From NCBI GenBank assembly GCA_002376235.1, contig DFNX01000006.1:310001-374000 (forward strand): a DNA stretch of 64,000 nt, in the 5' to 3' direction. The stretch comes from Neorhizobium sp. UBA3556. GTDB lineage: Bacteria; Pseudomonadota; Alphaproteobacteria; Rhizobiales; Rhizobiaceae. Within the stretch, counting starts at the first letter, position 1. Every line of letters starts with the position of its first letter. Positions 23,545-31,272 of this stretch are shown piece by piece. A program made the translations under genes and the position numbers. Below the pieces are notes generated by a model, which had not been told where the DNA came from, did not search any database, and saw nothing but the letters and a program-made list of their open reading frames with translations.

Positions 23545-24777
23545 TCAGCTGGCGCGGTCGAGCGTTTCGAGCAGCATCGACTTGCTGATGGAGCCGAGAT
23601 AGCGCTTGTTTTCGTCGACGACGGGGACAGGCCAGGGGCTTGCCGCGACCTTGCCGAGCACGTTCGACAAGGGTTCGTCGGCCGGGATCGGCTCGATCTC
23701 GGACAAGAAAGCGCCGCGATAGGGATCGGCGGCCTTGGCGCGCATCTTTTCGATCAGCGAGGTCTGGCTGACCACGCCGTGATAGGTTTTGTCGCGGCCG
23801 AGAATGATGGCGTATTCGCGGTCATAATGCTTCATCCGCTCAAGGGCGGCAGCTGCCGTCGTGCCCTGACGCTCGATGATGGTGATCTGCGTCTTGCGCG
23901 CCACGTCACCCGCCTTGAAGACCTGGGAGACGTCGACATTGCGGAAGAATGAGCGGACATAGTCGTTGGCCGGGCTCATGACGATTTCGTCCGGCGTGCC
24001 GACCTGGATGACATTGCCGTTCTGCATGATGCAGATGCGGTCGCCGATGCGCATGGCTTCGTCGAGGTCATGACTGACGAAGACGATGGTGCGGCTATGC
24101 TCGGCCTGGAGGCGGACGAGTTCGTCCTGCATTTCCGTGCGGATCAGCGGGTCGAGCGCCGAAAACGCCTCGTCCATCAACAGGATAGTCGGTTCGCTGG
24201 CGAGTGCGCGGGCAAGGCCGACACGCTGCTTCATGCCGCCGGAGAGCTGGTCGGGCATGCTGTCGGCATAACCGTCGAGGCCGACCGCTTTAAGGGCAGC
24301 AAGCGCCTTTTCCTTGCGATCTGCTTCGCCAATGCCTGCAACCTCAAGGCCGAAAGCGGCATTATTCAGCACCGTACGGTTGGGCAGAAGTGCAAACGAC
24401 TGGAAGACCATGCTGATGTCGCGACGGCGGACATCGATCAATTCGCGGCGGGACATCTTGGTAATGTCGCGGCCGTCAATCTCGATAGATCCTGCGGTGG
24501 GTTCGATCAGCCTGTTCAACAGGCGCAGAAGGGTGGATTTGCCGGAACCCGACAGGCCCATGATGACGAAGATTTCGCCGGCCTTGATGTCGAAGCTTGC
24601 ATTGTTGACGCCCACCGAACAGCCGGTCTGGGCGTGGATTTCCGATTTAGTCTTTCCGGCGCGGACCATCTCCAGAGCCTTTTCAGGCCGTTCGCCGAAA
24701 ATCTTGTAGACATTGTTGAGACTGATCTTGGTCGAAGCCGGCTCAGCCGACGCGTCATTTTCAGTTGCAAAAGCCAT
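23545..24777 (-). CDS. proV: Glycine betaine/proline-type ABC ATPase with CBS domains
   Basis: 410 residues, close to E. coli ProV. The N-terminal extension EKALEMVRAGKTKSEIHAQTG is specific to the ProV/OpuAA branch. Walker A GLSGSGKST is at residues 74-82, followed by LSGGMKQRVGLARALA and ILLMDEAFSALDPLIR. Tandem CBS domains occupy about 280-405 and in this family sense ionic strength or nucleotides. It is the first gene of the proVWX operon; its upstream region contains an unusual non-coding stretch (24778-25353). Confidence 0.93.
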   Translation of the reverse strand: MAFATENDASAEPASTKISLNNVYKIFGERPEKALEMVRAGKTKSEIHAQTGCSVGVNNASFDIKAGEIFVIMGLSGSGKSTLLRLLNRLIEPTAGSIEIDGRDITKMSRRELIDVRRRDISMVFQSFALLPNRTVLNNAAFGLEVAGIGEADRKEKALAALKAVGLDGYADSMPDQLSGGMKQRVGLARALASEPTILLMDEAFSALDPLIRTEMQDELVRLQAEHSRTIVFVSHDLDEAMRIGDRICIMQNGNVIQVGTPDEIVMSPANDYVRSFFRNVDVSQVFKAGDVARKTQITIIERQGTTAAAALERMKHYDREYAIILGRDKTYHGVVSQTSLIEKMRAKAADPYRGAFLSEIEPIPADEPLSNVLGKVAASPWPVPVVDENKRYLGSISKSMLLETLDRAS

Positions 24778-24870
24778 TCAATCTTGGCCCGGACTCGATA
24801 GTGCGGGCGTTCTCCTTTTGTGATTTCCCTAAATGCGGCGCCAGCTTGAAGGGCGCTAAGGATATCAAGA

Positions 24871-25055
24871 CAACAAAAAGCGGCGAAACAATATCGCCGC
24901 CGCGGATCTGATCTGCAGCCGATACGACGAAACGCATCAAAAGGCCGCGAAAAACATGTTTGCCGGATCGATCGGGATTTACTCTCGGTAATACCTTCGA
25001 TCGACCCAGTACGTTTCAAAAGGTAGGGAGGAGGGGTATGGATGTCCATAAAAAA
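24871..25055 (-). ncRNA. Candidate small RNA or attenuated proV leader with CCTCCTCCC motif
   Basis: On the minus strand a TAGAAT -10-like box (25066-25061) is followed by a TATGGA-TG-TCCATA palindrome (25050-25037). Next comes CCTCCTCCC (25034-25026), a perfect anti-Shine-Dalgarno string. Further on a hairpin GGGTCGATCG/CGATCGATCC can form (25007-24998 with 24974-24965). The stretch ends in GCGGCGA-N7-TCGCCGC followed by C-TTTTT (24900-24875), a textbook intrinsic terminator. CCUCCUCCC motifs are known from rhizobial trans-acting sRNAs such as the alpha-r14/NfeR1 family. No good -35 box is visible and the 5' end is a guess. The alternative is a proV leader controlled by attenuation. Confidence 0.45.
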
Positions 25056-25138
25056 ACACAATTCTATTAAGCCGCAGCCTTTGCGTTGCTGCCTGAATGT
25101 GTGACCATACCCTTCAATGACAGGGGCTTACGACTGTT

Positions 25139-25183
25139 CGGCCATGAGTGAAACTCATCGATCACGAAGCCGTGATATGGCCG
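25139..25183. other. Potential three-way-junction structure
   Basis: CGGCC (25139-25143) pairs with GGCCG (25179-25183). Between them are two perfect hairpins, ATGAGT-GAA-ACTCAT (25144-25158) and ATCACG-AAGC-CGTGAT (25161-25176), separated by two bases. All stems are perfect in 45 bases. It resembles the outline of a small junction riboswitch, but no known consensus (purine, TPP, glycine) was matched. It lies upstream of the visible promoter of the rightward operon, so it would need another promoter to be transcribed. Confidence 0.35.
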
Positions 25184-25292
25184 TTTAACCCCTCTTGGTC
25201 GCATGGCAATCATACGCGGCGGAGACTAAGCGTCCCTCCGGCGCGATGATGAAGAAAGTCATGGATGCTCATTTCGTGGGCAGCCAGTTTGC

Positions 25293-25321
25293 TTGACACT
25301 GTTTTGTGCGCTGCCTACAAA
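25293..25321 (+). promoter_or_regulatory. Sigma70-type promoter of the BMP transporter operon
   Basis: TTGACA (25293-25298), a 17-base spacer, then TACAAA (25316-25321). The start codon of the binding-protein gene is 33 bases downstream, with an AAGAGGGGA ribosome site between. Confidence 0.7.
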
Positions 25322-25353
25322 ATTGACCATACGAAAAGAGGGGATTTCCGTCC

Positions 25354-26340
25354 ATGACGCATGAATTCAAACTGTCCCGCCGTGCGCTGATCGCTTCGGC
25401 TGCAGCAGCCGGCGCAAGCTCGTTTCTTCCATCCATCGCGCGCGCTGCGCCGCTGAAGGTTGCCGGTATTCACGGCTCGCCGGTGGAAAATGCCTGGAAC
25501 TCGGTTCTGCATGCAGCCCTGCAGGAAGCCGCCAAAGAAGGTGTGATCGAATATGTCTTCTCCGAAGGTGTTTCGGGCACCGATTATGGCCGCGCCATGC
25601 GCGAATATGCCGAGCAGGGCCATCAGTTGATCATCGGCGAAGCCTATGCCGTTGAAAGCGAAGCTCGCGAAGTGGCTGCCGAATATCCGGAAACCGCCTT
25701 CGTTCTCGGCTCCAGCGGCAAGGAAGCCGGCGACAACTTTGGCGTTTTCGGCACCTGGAACCATGACGGCGCATATCTTTCCGGCATGCTGGCCGGCAAG
25801 ATGACCAAGAGCAACACGGTCGGTGCCGTTGGCGCCATGCCGATCCCGGAAGTCAACATGCTGATCAACGCTTTCGGTGAAGGCGTGAAGGCCGTCAACC
25901 CGGATGCCAAGGTGCTCGTCTCGTTCATAGGCACCTTCTTCGATCCGCCAAAGGCACGCGAGGCCGGTCTTGCCCAGATCGATGCCGGTGCGGATATCCT
26001 GTTCGGCGAACGTATCGGCACGGCGGATGCCGCCAAGGAGCGCGGTATCAAGGCTGTCGGCTCGCTGATCGACTACACGCCGCGTTATCCGGAAACCGTA
26101 TTTGCCAACGCGCTCTGGGGCTTCCGCCCGATCCTTAATGCGGCGATCGCCGATGTTGCGGCCGGCAAGCCGGTCGGCAAGGACTACACGGCCTTCGGTC
26201 TTCTGAAAGAGGGTGGCAGCGACATCGCCTTCGTCAAGAGCGTAGCGCCTGCGGAAGCCGAAGCTGCGATGGAAGCCAAGCGCGCCGAGATCAAGGCCGG
26301 CACGTTCGAAGTGCCGCGCAACATGAACGAGCCGAAGTAA
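25354..26340 (+). CDS. BMP-family ABC transporter substrate-binding protein (nucleoside/nucleobase type)
   Basis: 328 residues. A twin-arginine-like leader (KLSRRALIASAAAAGASSFLPSIARAA) precedes a BMP/PnrA-like domain: KVAGIHGSPVENAWNSVLH, SEGVSGTDYGRAMREYAEQGHQLIIGEAYAVE, FGTWNHDGAYLSGMLAGKMT, and a C-terminal GFRPILNAAIADVAAGKPVG. BMP proteins mostly bind purine or pyrimidine nucleosides and related bases. It is the first gene of an operon with an amidase, an ATPase, two permeases and a cytosine-deaminase-like enzyme, which favours a pyrimidine-type ligand. Confidence 0.88.
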   Translation: MTHEFKLSRRALIASAAAAGASSFLPSIARAAPLKVAGIHGSPVENAWNSVLHAALQEAAKEGVIEYVFSEGVSGTDYGRAMREYAEQGHQLIIGEAYAVESEAREVAAEYPETAFVLGSSGKEAGDNFGVFGTWNHDGAYLSGMLAGKMTKSNTVGAVGAMPIPEVNMLINAFGEGVKAVNPDAKVLVSFIGTFFDPPKAREAGLAQIDAGADILFGERIGTADAAKERGIKAVGSLIDYTPRYPETVFANALWGFRPILNAAIADVAAGKPVGKDYTAFGLLKEGGSDIAFVKSVAPAEAEAAMEAKRAEIKAGTFEVPRNMNEPK

Positions 26341-26349
26341 GCCGAAACG

Positions 26350-27753
26350 ATGCATGCCGACGCGACAGCACTTGCCGAAGCGATCGGCTGCGGAAAGATG
26401 ACGGCGCGGCAGGCGATGGAAAGATCGCTTGCCGCCGCCGAAAAACATGATGCGCTTGGCGCCATATGTTACCTCAGCGCTCAACAGGGGCTGGCCTCGG
26501 CCGATGCATTCGATGCGTTGCCGGAAGCCCAGCGCAAATCCATGCCGTTCGGTGGTGTGCCGACGCTTGCCAAGGATCTTGGCGGGCCGTTCAAGGGATT
26601 TCCTGTCAGCGCCGGATCGAAGTCTCTTCCGAGGCAAGGCGGGGAGGCGGATTCTGACCTTGCAGTCCGCTATCGCGATGCCGGTTTCTGTCTGTTCGGG
26701 ATCACCACGACACCGGAATTCGGCCTGTCGCTGGCAAGCGAGCCGTTGATTGGCCCGATCTCGCGAAATCCGCTTGATCCCTCGCTGACCTCAGGCGGCT
26801 CTTCCGGTGGAGCAGCTGCCGCTGTTGCTGCAGGCATCGTTTCGATTGCGCATGCGACCGATGCCGGTGGCTCGATCCGCGTTCCAGCCGCATGCTGCGG
26901 TCTGGTGGGGCTAAAACCCGGACGCGGGGCGATGGCGGCGGGGCCGCTGTTTACCAACCATCTCGGCGGGATTGCCAGCGAGCTTGCCGTCTGCCGCTCG
27001 GTGCGCGATGCGGAGCGGGCGTTTTCGACGCTCTCCGGCGCTGCGCGCGGACCTTATCCGCCGGTCGAGCAGGCCGTAGCCGGGGAAGGGAGGCTTAAGG
27101 TCGGGCTGCTGACGGAGTTTGGATCGGATTTTGCGATCGATCCGGTTCGCGCCGAGGCTGTTGCCGATGCTGCCCGTGCCTTGGAGGCAGAGGGGCATGA
27201 GATCGTTTCGCTGGCATGGAGCGATATTCGTGCGATTGTCGAGGCATCGGGCAGGGCGTTTCGCGATGTGATTGCCATCAATCTCGCAAGTCTTGCTAAG
27301 CTGCCCGGTATCGATGCCTCCTCATGGGAGCCGATGACGCAGGCGGTTGCGGATGAAGGCGCGCTGATGAGCGGGGTTGCGGTCTGGGATCTGGTGCAGG
27401 CGATGGTTTATGTCAGCCGCGATCTCCATGCGTTGTTCGACCGTTTTGACGTGCTGCTGACGCCGATGCTGGCCTCTGCGCCAAGGCCGATCGGGTCTTT
27501 CCCCAGCGATCACCGCGATACCGACCTGCATTTTGCCCGCATGAGCGCTTTCGCCCCGCTTGCGGCAATCGCCAATATTTCCGGCTTCCCGGCGATCACC
27601 CTGCCTTTCGGGGTGGATAAGGCCGGTCTGCCCTTGCCGGTGCAGATGATAGCTCCTATGGGGCATGAGGCGCTGCTTCTGGCCCTTGCCGCAAGGCTGG
27701 AGGGTGAAGAGCGCTGGTCGCCCCCTTTCCCAATCACAGGCCTCGACCGATGA
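26350..27753 (+). CDS. Amidase-signature enzyme
   Basis: 467 residues. The Ser-cisSer-Lys triad of the amidase-signature family is complete: Lys75 (VPTLAKDLGG), the cis-Ser at 151/152 (SGGSSGGAAAAVAAG) and the nucleophile Ser175 (DAGGSIRVPAACCG). It is shorter than GatA and lacks GatA context, so it is a metabolic amidase acting on an amide, ureido or carbamoyl compound. The start lies 10 bases after the binding-protein stop, and the stop overlaps the ATPase start (ATGA). In this operon it may hydrolyse the imported compound or a product of ring opening; the substrate is unknown. Confidence 0.88.
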   Translation: MHADATALAEAIGCGKMTARQAMERSLAAAEKHDALGAICYLSAQQGLASADAFDALPEAQRKSMPFGGVPTLAKDLGGPFKGFPVSAGSKSLPRQGGEADSDLAVRYRDAGFCLFGITTTPEFGLSLASEPLIGPISRNPLDPSLTSGGSSGGAAAAVAAGIVSIAHATDAGGSIRVPAACCGLVGLKPGRGAMAAGPLFTNHLGGIASELAVCRSVRDAERAFSTLSGAARGPYPPVEQAVAGEGRLKVGLLTEFGSDFAIDPVRAEAVADAARALEAEGHEIVSLAWSDIRAIVEASGRAFRDVIAINLASLAKLPGIDASSWEPMTQAVADEGALMSGVAVWDLVQAMVYVSRDLHALFDRFDVLLTPMLASAPRPIGSFPSDHRDTDLHFARMSAFAPLAAIANISGFPAITLPFGVDKAGLPLPVQMIAPMGHEALLLALAARLEGEERWSPPFPITGLDR

Positions 27754-29267
27754 CGGATACCGTTCTCGACATTAGAAATGTCAGCAAGCGTTTTGGCGAC
27801 AATCTCGCCAATGACGACATTTCGCTGTCGCTGAGCAAAGGCGAGATCGTTGCGCTGCTGGGCGAAAACGGTGCCGGCAAGACGACCCTGATGAGCATTC
27901 TCTTCGGCCATTATGTGCCGGATACGGGGTCCGTTTCGGTGATGGGCGAACTGTTGCCGCCGGGCAAACCGCGTGCGGCGATCCGTGCGGGTGTCGGCAT
28001 GGTGCATCAGCATTTCTCGCTGGCCCCGAACCTGACCGTGCTCGAAAATGTCATGACCGGGACGGAAAGCCTCTGGTCTCTCGGTTCCAATGTCTCGGCC
28101 GGGCGCAAGAAACTTGTCGAGATTTCTGAGCGTTTCGGGCTGAAGGTCGATCCGGATGCGCGGCTCGGCGATCTTTCGGTCGGCGAGCAGCAGCGCGTGG
28201 AAATTCTGAAGGCGCTTTATAACGATGCGCGTATTCTGGTGCTCGACGAGCCGACGGCGGTTCTGACCAAGCTCGAAGCGGAAACGCTGTTTTCGACCTT
28301 GAAGGATATGGCGCGGCAGGGCCTGTCGCTGATCTTCATTTCCCACAAGCTGGACGAGGTGATGGCGACGGCCGACCGCATCGTCGTGCTGCGCGGTGGC
28401 AGACAAGTCGCCGAGCGCAAGGTGGGCGATACCAGCAAGGCTGAACTTGCCGAACTGATGGTCGGCCGCAAGGTGACACGACCGGTGCGCGAGGCGTCGA
28501 CGCCGGGGGAGGTCGTGCTGGAAGCAGCGGGGATCACCGCGCGTTCGGGCGGCGTGGACCGGCTGAAAGCCGTCGATTTCCGGCTGAGGGCCGGCGAGGT
28601 GCTTGGCATTATCGGTGTGTCCGGCAACGGGCAGGCGGTGCTTGCGCAGCTTTTGAGCGGCACGATCGGCCGCAGTGCTGGCGATCTGGTCCTGTTCGGC
28701 AAGGGTGTCGGCGACCTGACGGTGGCGGATGCCGTGTCTTCCGGTATCGGGCGCATTCCCGAGGATCGCAACCGCGACGGCGCGATCGGCGAGATGGCGA
28801 TCTGGGAAAATGCGGTTCTGGAACGGCTACCGGAATTTTCCAGGGCCGGACTGGTCGATCGCAAGGCGGGGATCGCCTTTGCGACGAAGATCATCGAGGG
28901 TTTTGACGTGCGCGGTGGAACGCCGACCAGCCGGATACGGCTGCTTTCCGGCGGCAACATGCAGAAGCTGATCCTTGGCCGCAACTTGATCGAGCACCCG
29001 AAAATCTTGCTTGCGGCGCAGCCGGCGCGCGGACTGGACGAAGGGGCTGTGGCGGCCGTGCATGAACGTATTCTTGAAGCGCGCAAGGCAGGCACCGCCG
29101 TGCTTCTGATTTCCGAGGATCTCGACGAGGTGATGGCGCTGGCCGACCGTATCCAGGCGATTGTAGGTGGGCATCTGTCGCCTTCCGTCAATGCTGACGA
29201 TGTCGATGCACGAAGGCTCGGGCTGATGATGGTCGGGGAATGGGGAGGCGCATCCGATGCGGTTTGA
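27750..29267 (+). CDS. Nucleoside-type ABC transporter ATPase (two domains, NupA-like)
   Basis: 505 residues with duplicated ATPase domains. Domain 1 has Walker A GENGAGKTT (38-46), LSVGEQQRVEILKALY and ILVLDEPTAVLT. Domain 2 has a degenerate Walker A (GVSGNGQAVLAQLLSG), the signature LLSGGNMQKLILGRNL, and LLAAQPARGLD in place of a DEPT Walker B. That pattern is normal for ATPases paired with BMP-type binding proteins and RbsC-like permeases. Start and stop overlap both neighbours (4 and 11 bases), so the operon is tightly coupled. Confidence 0.92.
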   Translation: MTDTVLDIRNVSKRFGDNLANDDISLSLSKGEIVALLGENGAGKTTLMSILFGHYVPDTGSVSVMGELLPPGKPRAAIRAGVGMVHQHFSLAPNLTVLENVMTGTESLWSLGSNVSAGRKKLVEISERFGLKVDPDARLGDLSVGEQQRVEILKALYNDARILVLDEPTAVLTKLEAETLFSTLKDMARQGLSLIFISHKLDEVMATADRIVVLRGGRQVAERKVGDTSKAELAELMVGRKVTRPVREASTPGEVVLEAAGITARSGGVDRLKAVDFRLRAGEVLGIIGVSGNGQAVLAQLLSGTIGRSAGDLVLFGKGVGDLTVADAVSSGIGRIPEDRNRDGAIGEMAIWENAVLERLPEFSRAGLVDRKAGIAFATKIIEGFDVRGGTPTSRIRLLSGGNMQKLILGRNLIEHPKILLAAQPARGLDEGAVAAVHERILEARKAGTAVLLISEDLDEVMALADRIQAIVGGHLSPSVNADDVDARRLGLMMVGEWGGASDAV

Positions 29268-30306
29268 GAGGCGCGAACATCGCTCGACGCTGCTGGTCAT
29301 CGCAACGCCGATCCTCGCCGTGATTGCGGCACTTGCCATTGCCGGCGTGCTGATCGCCGCAGCCGGTGCGCCGGTTTTCGAGGCCTATTGGAAGATCTTG
29401 ACCAGCGCCTTCGGCTCGCGGCTTTCCGCCACCGAGACTTTGACACGCGCTTCGCCGCTGATCCTGACCGGACTTGCCGCAGCTGTCGCCTTTAGGGCAA
29501 GGCTCTGGAATATCGGCGGGGAGGGGCAGTTTTATCTCGGCGCGATCGCCGCTGCTGCGGCAAGCGCGCATCTGTTTGCCGGCCTTCCATCGTTGTTGCA
29601 GATCCCGCTGCTTTTCATCGTCGGTGCGTTTGCCGGCATGGTTCTACTGCTCGTGCCGCTGTGGCTGCGACTACGCTTTTCCGTCGATGAAGTCGTGACG
29701 ACGCTGCTTCTGAATTTCGTCGCACTTCTGTTCGTCTCGATGCTGATCGATGGCGTCTTGAAGGACCCGGCGGCCTTCGGCTGGCCGCAGTCGGAAGCGG
29801 TGGATGCAGCCGCCCGCCTGCCGAAACTGCTTGCCCGCTCGCGCCTGCATATCGGCCTCGGGATTGCGGTCGTGATCGCCTTCCTGATCTATTTCGTCCA
29901 GACGCGCACGGTTTTTGGCGTGCAGTCACGCGCTGCCGGTCTCAACCCGTCCGGTGCCGTGTTCGCCGGTGTGCCGCTTGGCCGGACGCTGGTGATCGTC
30001 GCGATGATTTCCGGTGGTCTGGCGGGGCTTGCCGGGACGATCGAGGTTCTGGGCGTCAAGGGTTATGTGACGACCGATCTTTCGCCCGGTTACGGGTATT
30101 CGGGCATCGTGGTTGCCATGCTCGCCAATCTGAACCCGCTCGGGGTCGTACTTGCGGCGCTGTTTACCGCTACGATGTTTGTCGGCGCGGACGGGATGAG
30201 CCGCAGCATGGGCATTCCGACCTATATCGCCGACGTGACGGTGGCGCTGTCGCTGCTGTCCATGCTGGTCGCGGTGTTCTTCACGCAATACAGGATACGC
30301 CGATGA
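29257..30306 (+). CDS. Nucleoside-type ABC permease 1 (NupB-like)
   Basis: 349 residues with about nine or ten hydrophobic segments. The motif TLTRASPLILTGLAAAVAFRARLWNIGGEGQFYLGA marks BPD_transp_2 permeases that pair with BMP-type binding proteins, and SGGLAGLAGTIEVLGVKGYV is the usual second signature. The start overlaps the ATPase end and the stop overlaps permease 2 (ATGA). It forms a heterodimeric channel with the next gene. Confidence 0.92.
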   Translation: MRFERREHRSTLLVIATPILAVIAALAIAGVLIAAAGAPVFEAYWKILTSAFGSRLSATETLTRASPLILTGLAAAVAFRARLWNIGGEGQFYLGAIAAAAASAHLFAGLPSLLQIPLLFIVGAFAGMVLLLVPLWLRLRFSVDEVVTTLLLNFVALLFVSMLIDGVLKDPAAFGWPQSEAVDAAARLPKLLARSRLHIGLGIAVVIAFLIYFVQTRTVFGVQSRAAGLNPSGAVFAGVPLGRTLVIVAMISGGLAGLAGTIEVLGVKGYVTTDLSPGYGYSGIVVAMLANLNPLGVVLAALFTATMFVGADGMSRSMGIPTYIADVTVALSLLSMLVAVFFTQYRIRR

Positions 30307-31247
30307 GCGCGCTTTTCGATATCCTCGCCTCTGCCGGCCTCTGGGCCGCCGTGCTGCGGATCGCCACGCCGCTGATCCTTGCGACGCTCGGCGCGCTGAT
30401 TTCCGAACGGGCGGGCGTGCTGAACCTCGGCATCGAGGGGATCATGACCTTTGGCGCGATGGTCGGCTGGCTGGCGGTCTACAATGGTGCCGATCTCTGG
30501 ACCGGGCTTCTGGTTGCTGCACTCGGCGGCGCGATGTTCGGGCTGTTGCATTCGGTGCTGACGGTGACGCTCGGCCTGTCGCAGCATGTCTCGGGTCTCG
30601 GGGTGACGCTGTTCGCCTCGAGCTTCGCTTATTACGTCTTCCGCCTGATGGTGCCGGTGGCCGGCACGCCGCCGACGATCGAGCCGTTCCAACCGCTCGA
30701 TATTCCGGGTCTTTCCGATCTGCCCTTTTTCGGTCCGGCCTTCTTCACCCAGACGGCGCCGACCTATCTGGCGATCGGGCTTGCGATTGCGCTTGCCTAC
30801 CTGATTGCCCGCACGCCTGTCGGGCTGGCAATACGCATGACGGGCGAAAACCCGCATGCGGCGGAAGCGCAGGGGCTGAACCCGATGGCGATCCGTTATG
30901 GCGCTGTCATTTTCGGCAGCGCGCTGATGGGCGTCGGCGGAGCCTTCCTGACGCTTTCCGCCTTCAACAGCTTCTTTCCCACCATGGTGCAGGGTCGCGG
31001 CTGGATTTGCATCGCGCTTGTCGTCTTCGCCTCATGGAAGCCGGAGAGGGCGCTGCTCGGCGCGATCCTGTTTGCACTGTTCGATGCGTTCCAGCTTCGG
31101 CTGCAGACGGTGCTGAGCGGCGTCGTGCCCTACCAGATTTTCCTGATGATCCCCTATCTCTTGTCGATTGCAGCGCTTGCCGTGATGGCTCGGCGTGCGC
31201 GCGTGCCGCAGGCGCTGATGCAGCCTTACCGGCGTGGCGAGCGCTGA
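30303..31247 (+). CDS. Nucleoside-type ABC permease 2 (NupC-like)
   Basis: 314 residues with eight or nine membrane segments. RIATPLILATLGALISERAGVLNLGIEGIMTFGA is the family signature in the short permease, and SALMGVGGAFLTLS comes later. It overlaps permease 1 by four bases (ATGA) and is followed after 25 bases by the cytosine-deaminase-like gene. With permease 1 it makes the channel of the BMP-type importer. Confidence 0.92.
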   Translation: MSALFDILASAGLWAAVLRIATPLILATLGALISERAGVLNLGIEGIMTFGAMVGWLAVYNGADLWTGLLVAALGGAMFGLLHSVLTVTLGLSQHVSGLGVTLFASSFAYYVFRLMVPVAGTPPTIEPFQPLDIPGLSDLPFFGPAFFTQTAPTYLAIGLAIALAYLIARTPVGLAIRMTGENPHAAEAQGLNPMAIRYGAVIFGSALMGVGGAFLTLSAFNSFFPTMVQGRGWICIALVVFASWKPERALLGAILFALFDAFQLRLQTVLSGVVPYQIFLMIPYLLSIAALAVMARRARVPQALMQPYRRGER

Positions 31248-31272
31248 CTATCTAATTCCGAGGAGTTTTCAA

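Larger units (their letters stand above)
24778..25353. other. 576-bp divergent non-coding region between proV and the BMP operon
   Basis: No credible protein gene was found on either strand. It holds, from left to right: an intrinsic-terminator-like hairpin on the minus strand (24875-24900), a candidate sRNA body with an anti-Shine-Dalgarno motif (25026-25034), a sequence that can fold as a three-way junction (25139-25183), and a good sigma70-type promoter for the rightward operon (25293-25321). Confidence 0.65.

Noticed and set aside
20587..24777. Assignment of the importer as choXWV
   Set aside because: Gene order is V-W-X with a 410-residue CBS-containing ATPase, as in ProU/OpuA; choline remains a possible ligand but the cho symbols are not supported.
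25080..25350. Purine riboswitch upstream of the BMP transporter
   Set aside because: The three-way junction at 25139-25183 lacks the conserved purine-aptamer loops and junction bases, and the clear promoter lies downstream of it.
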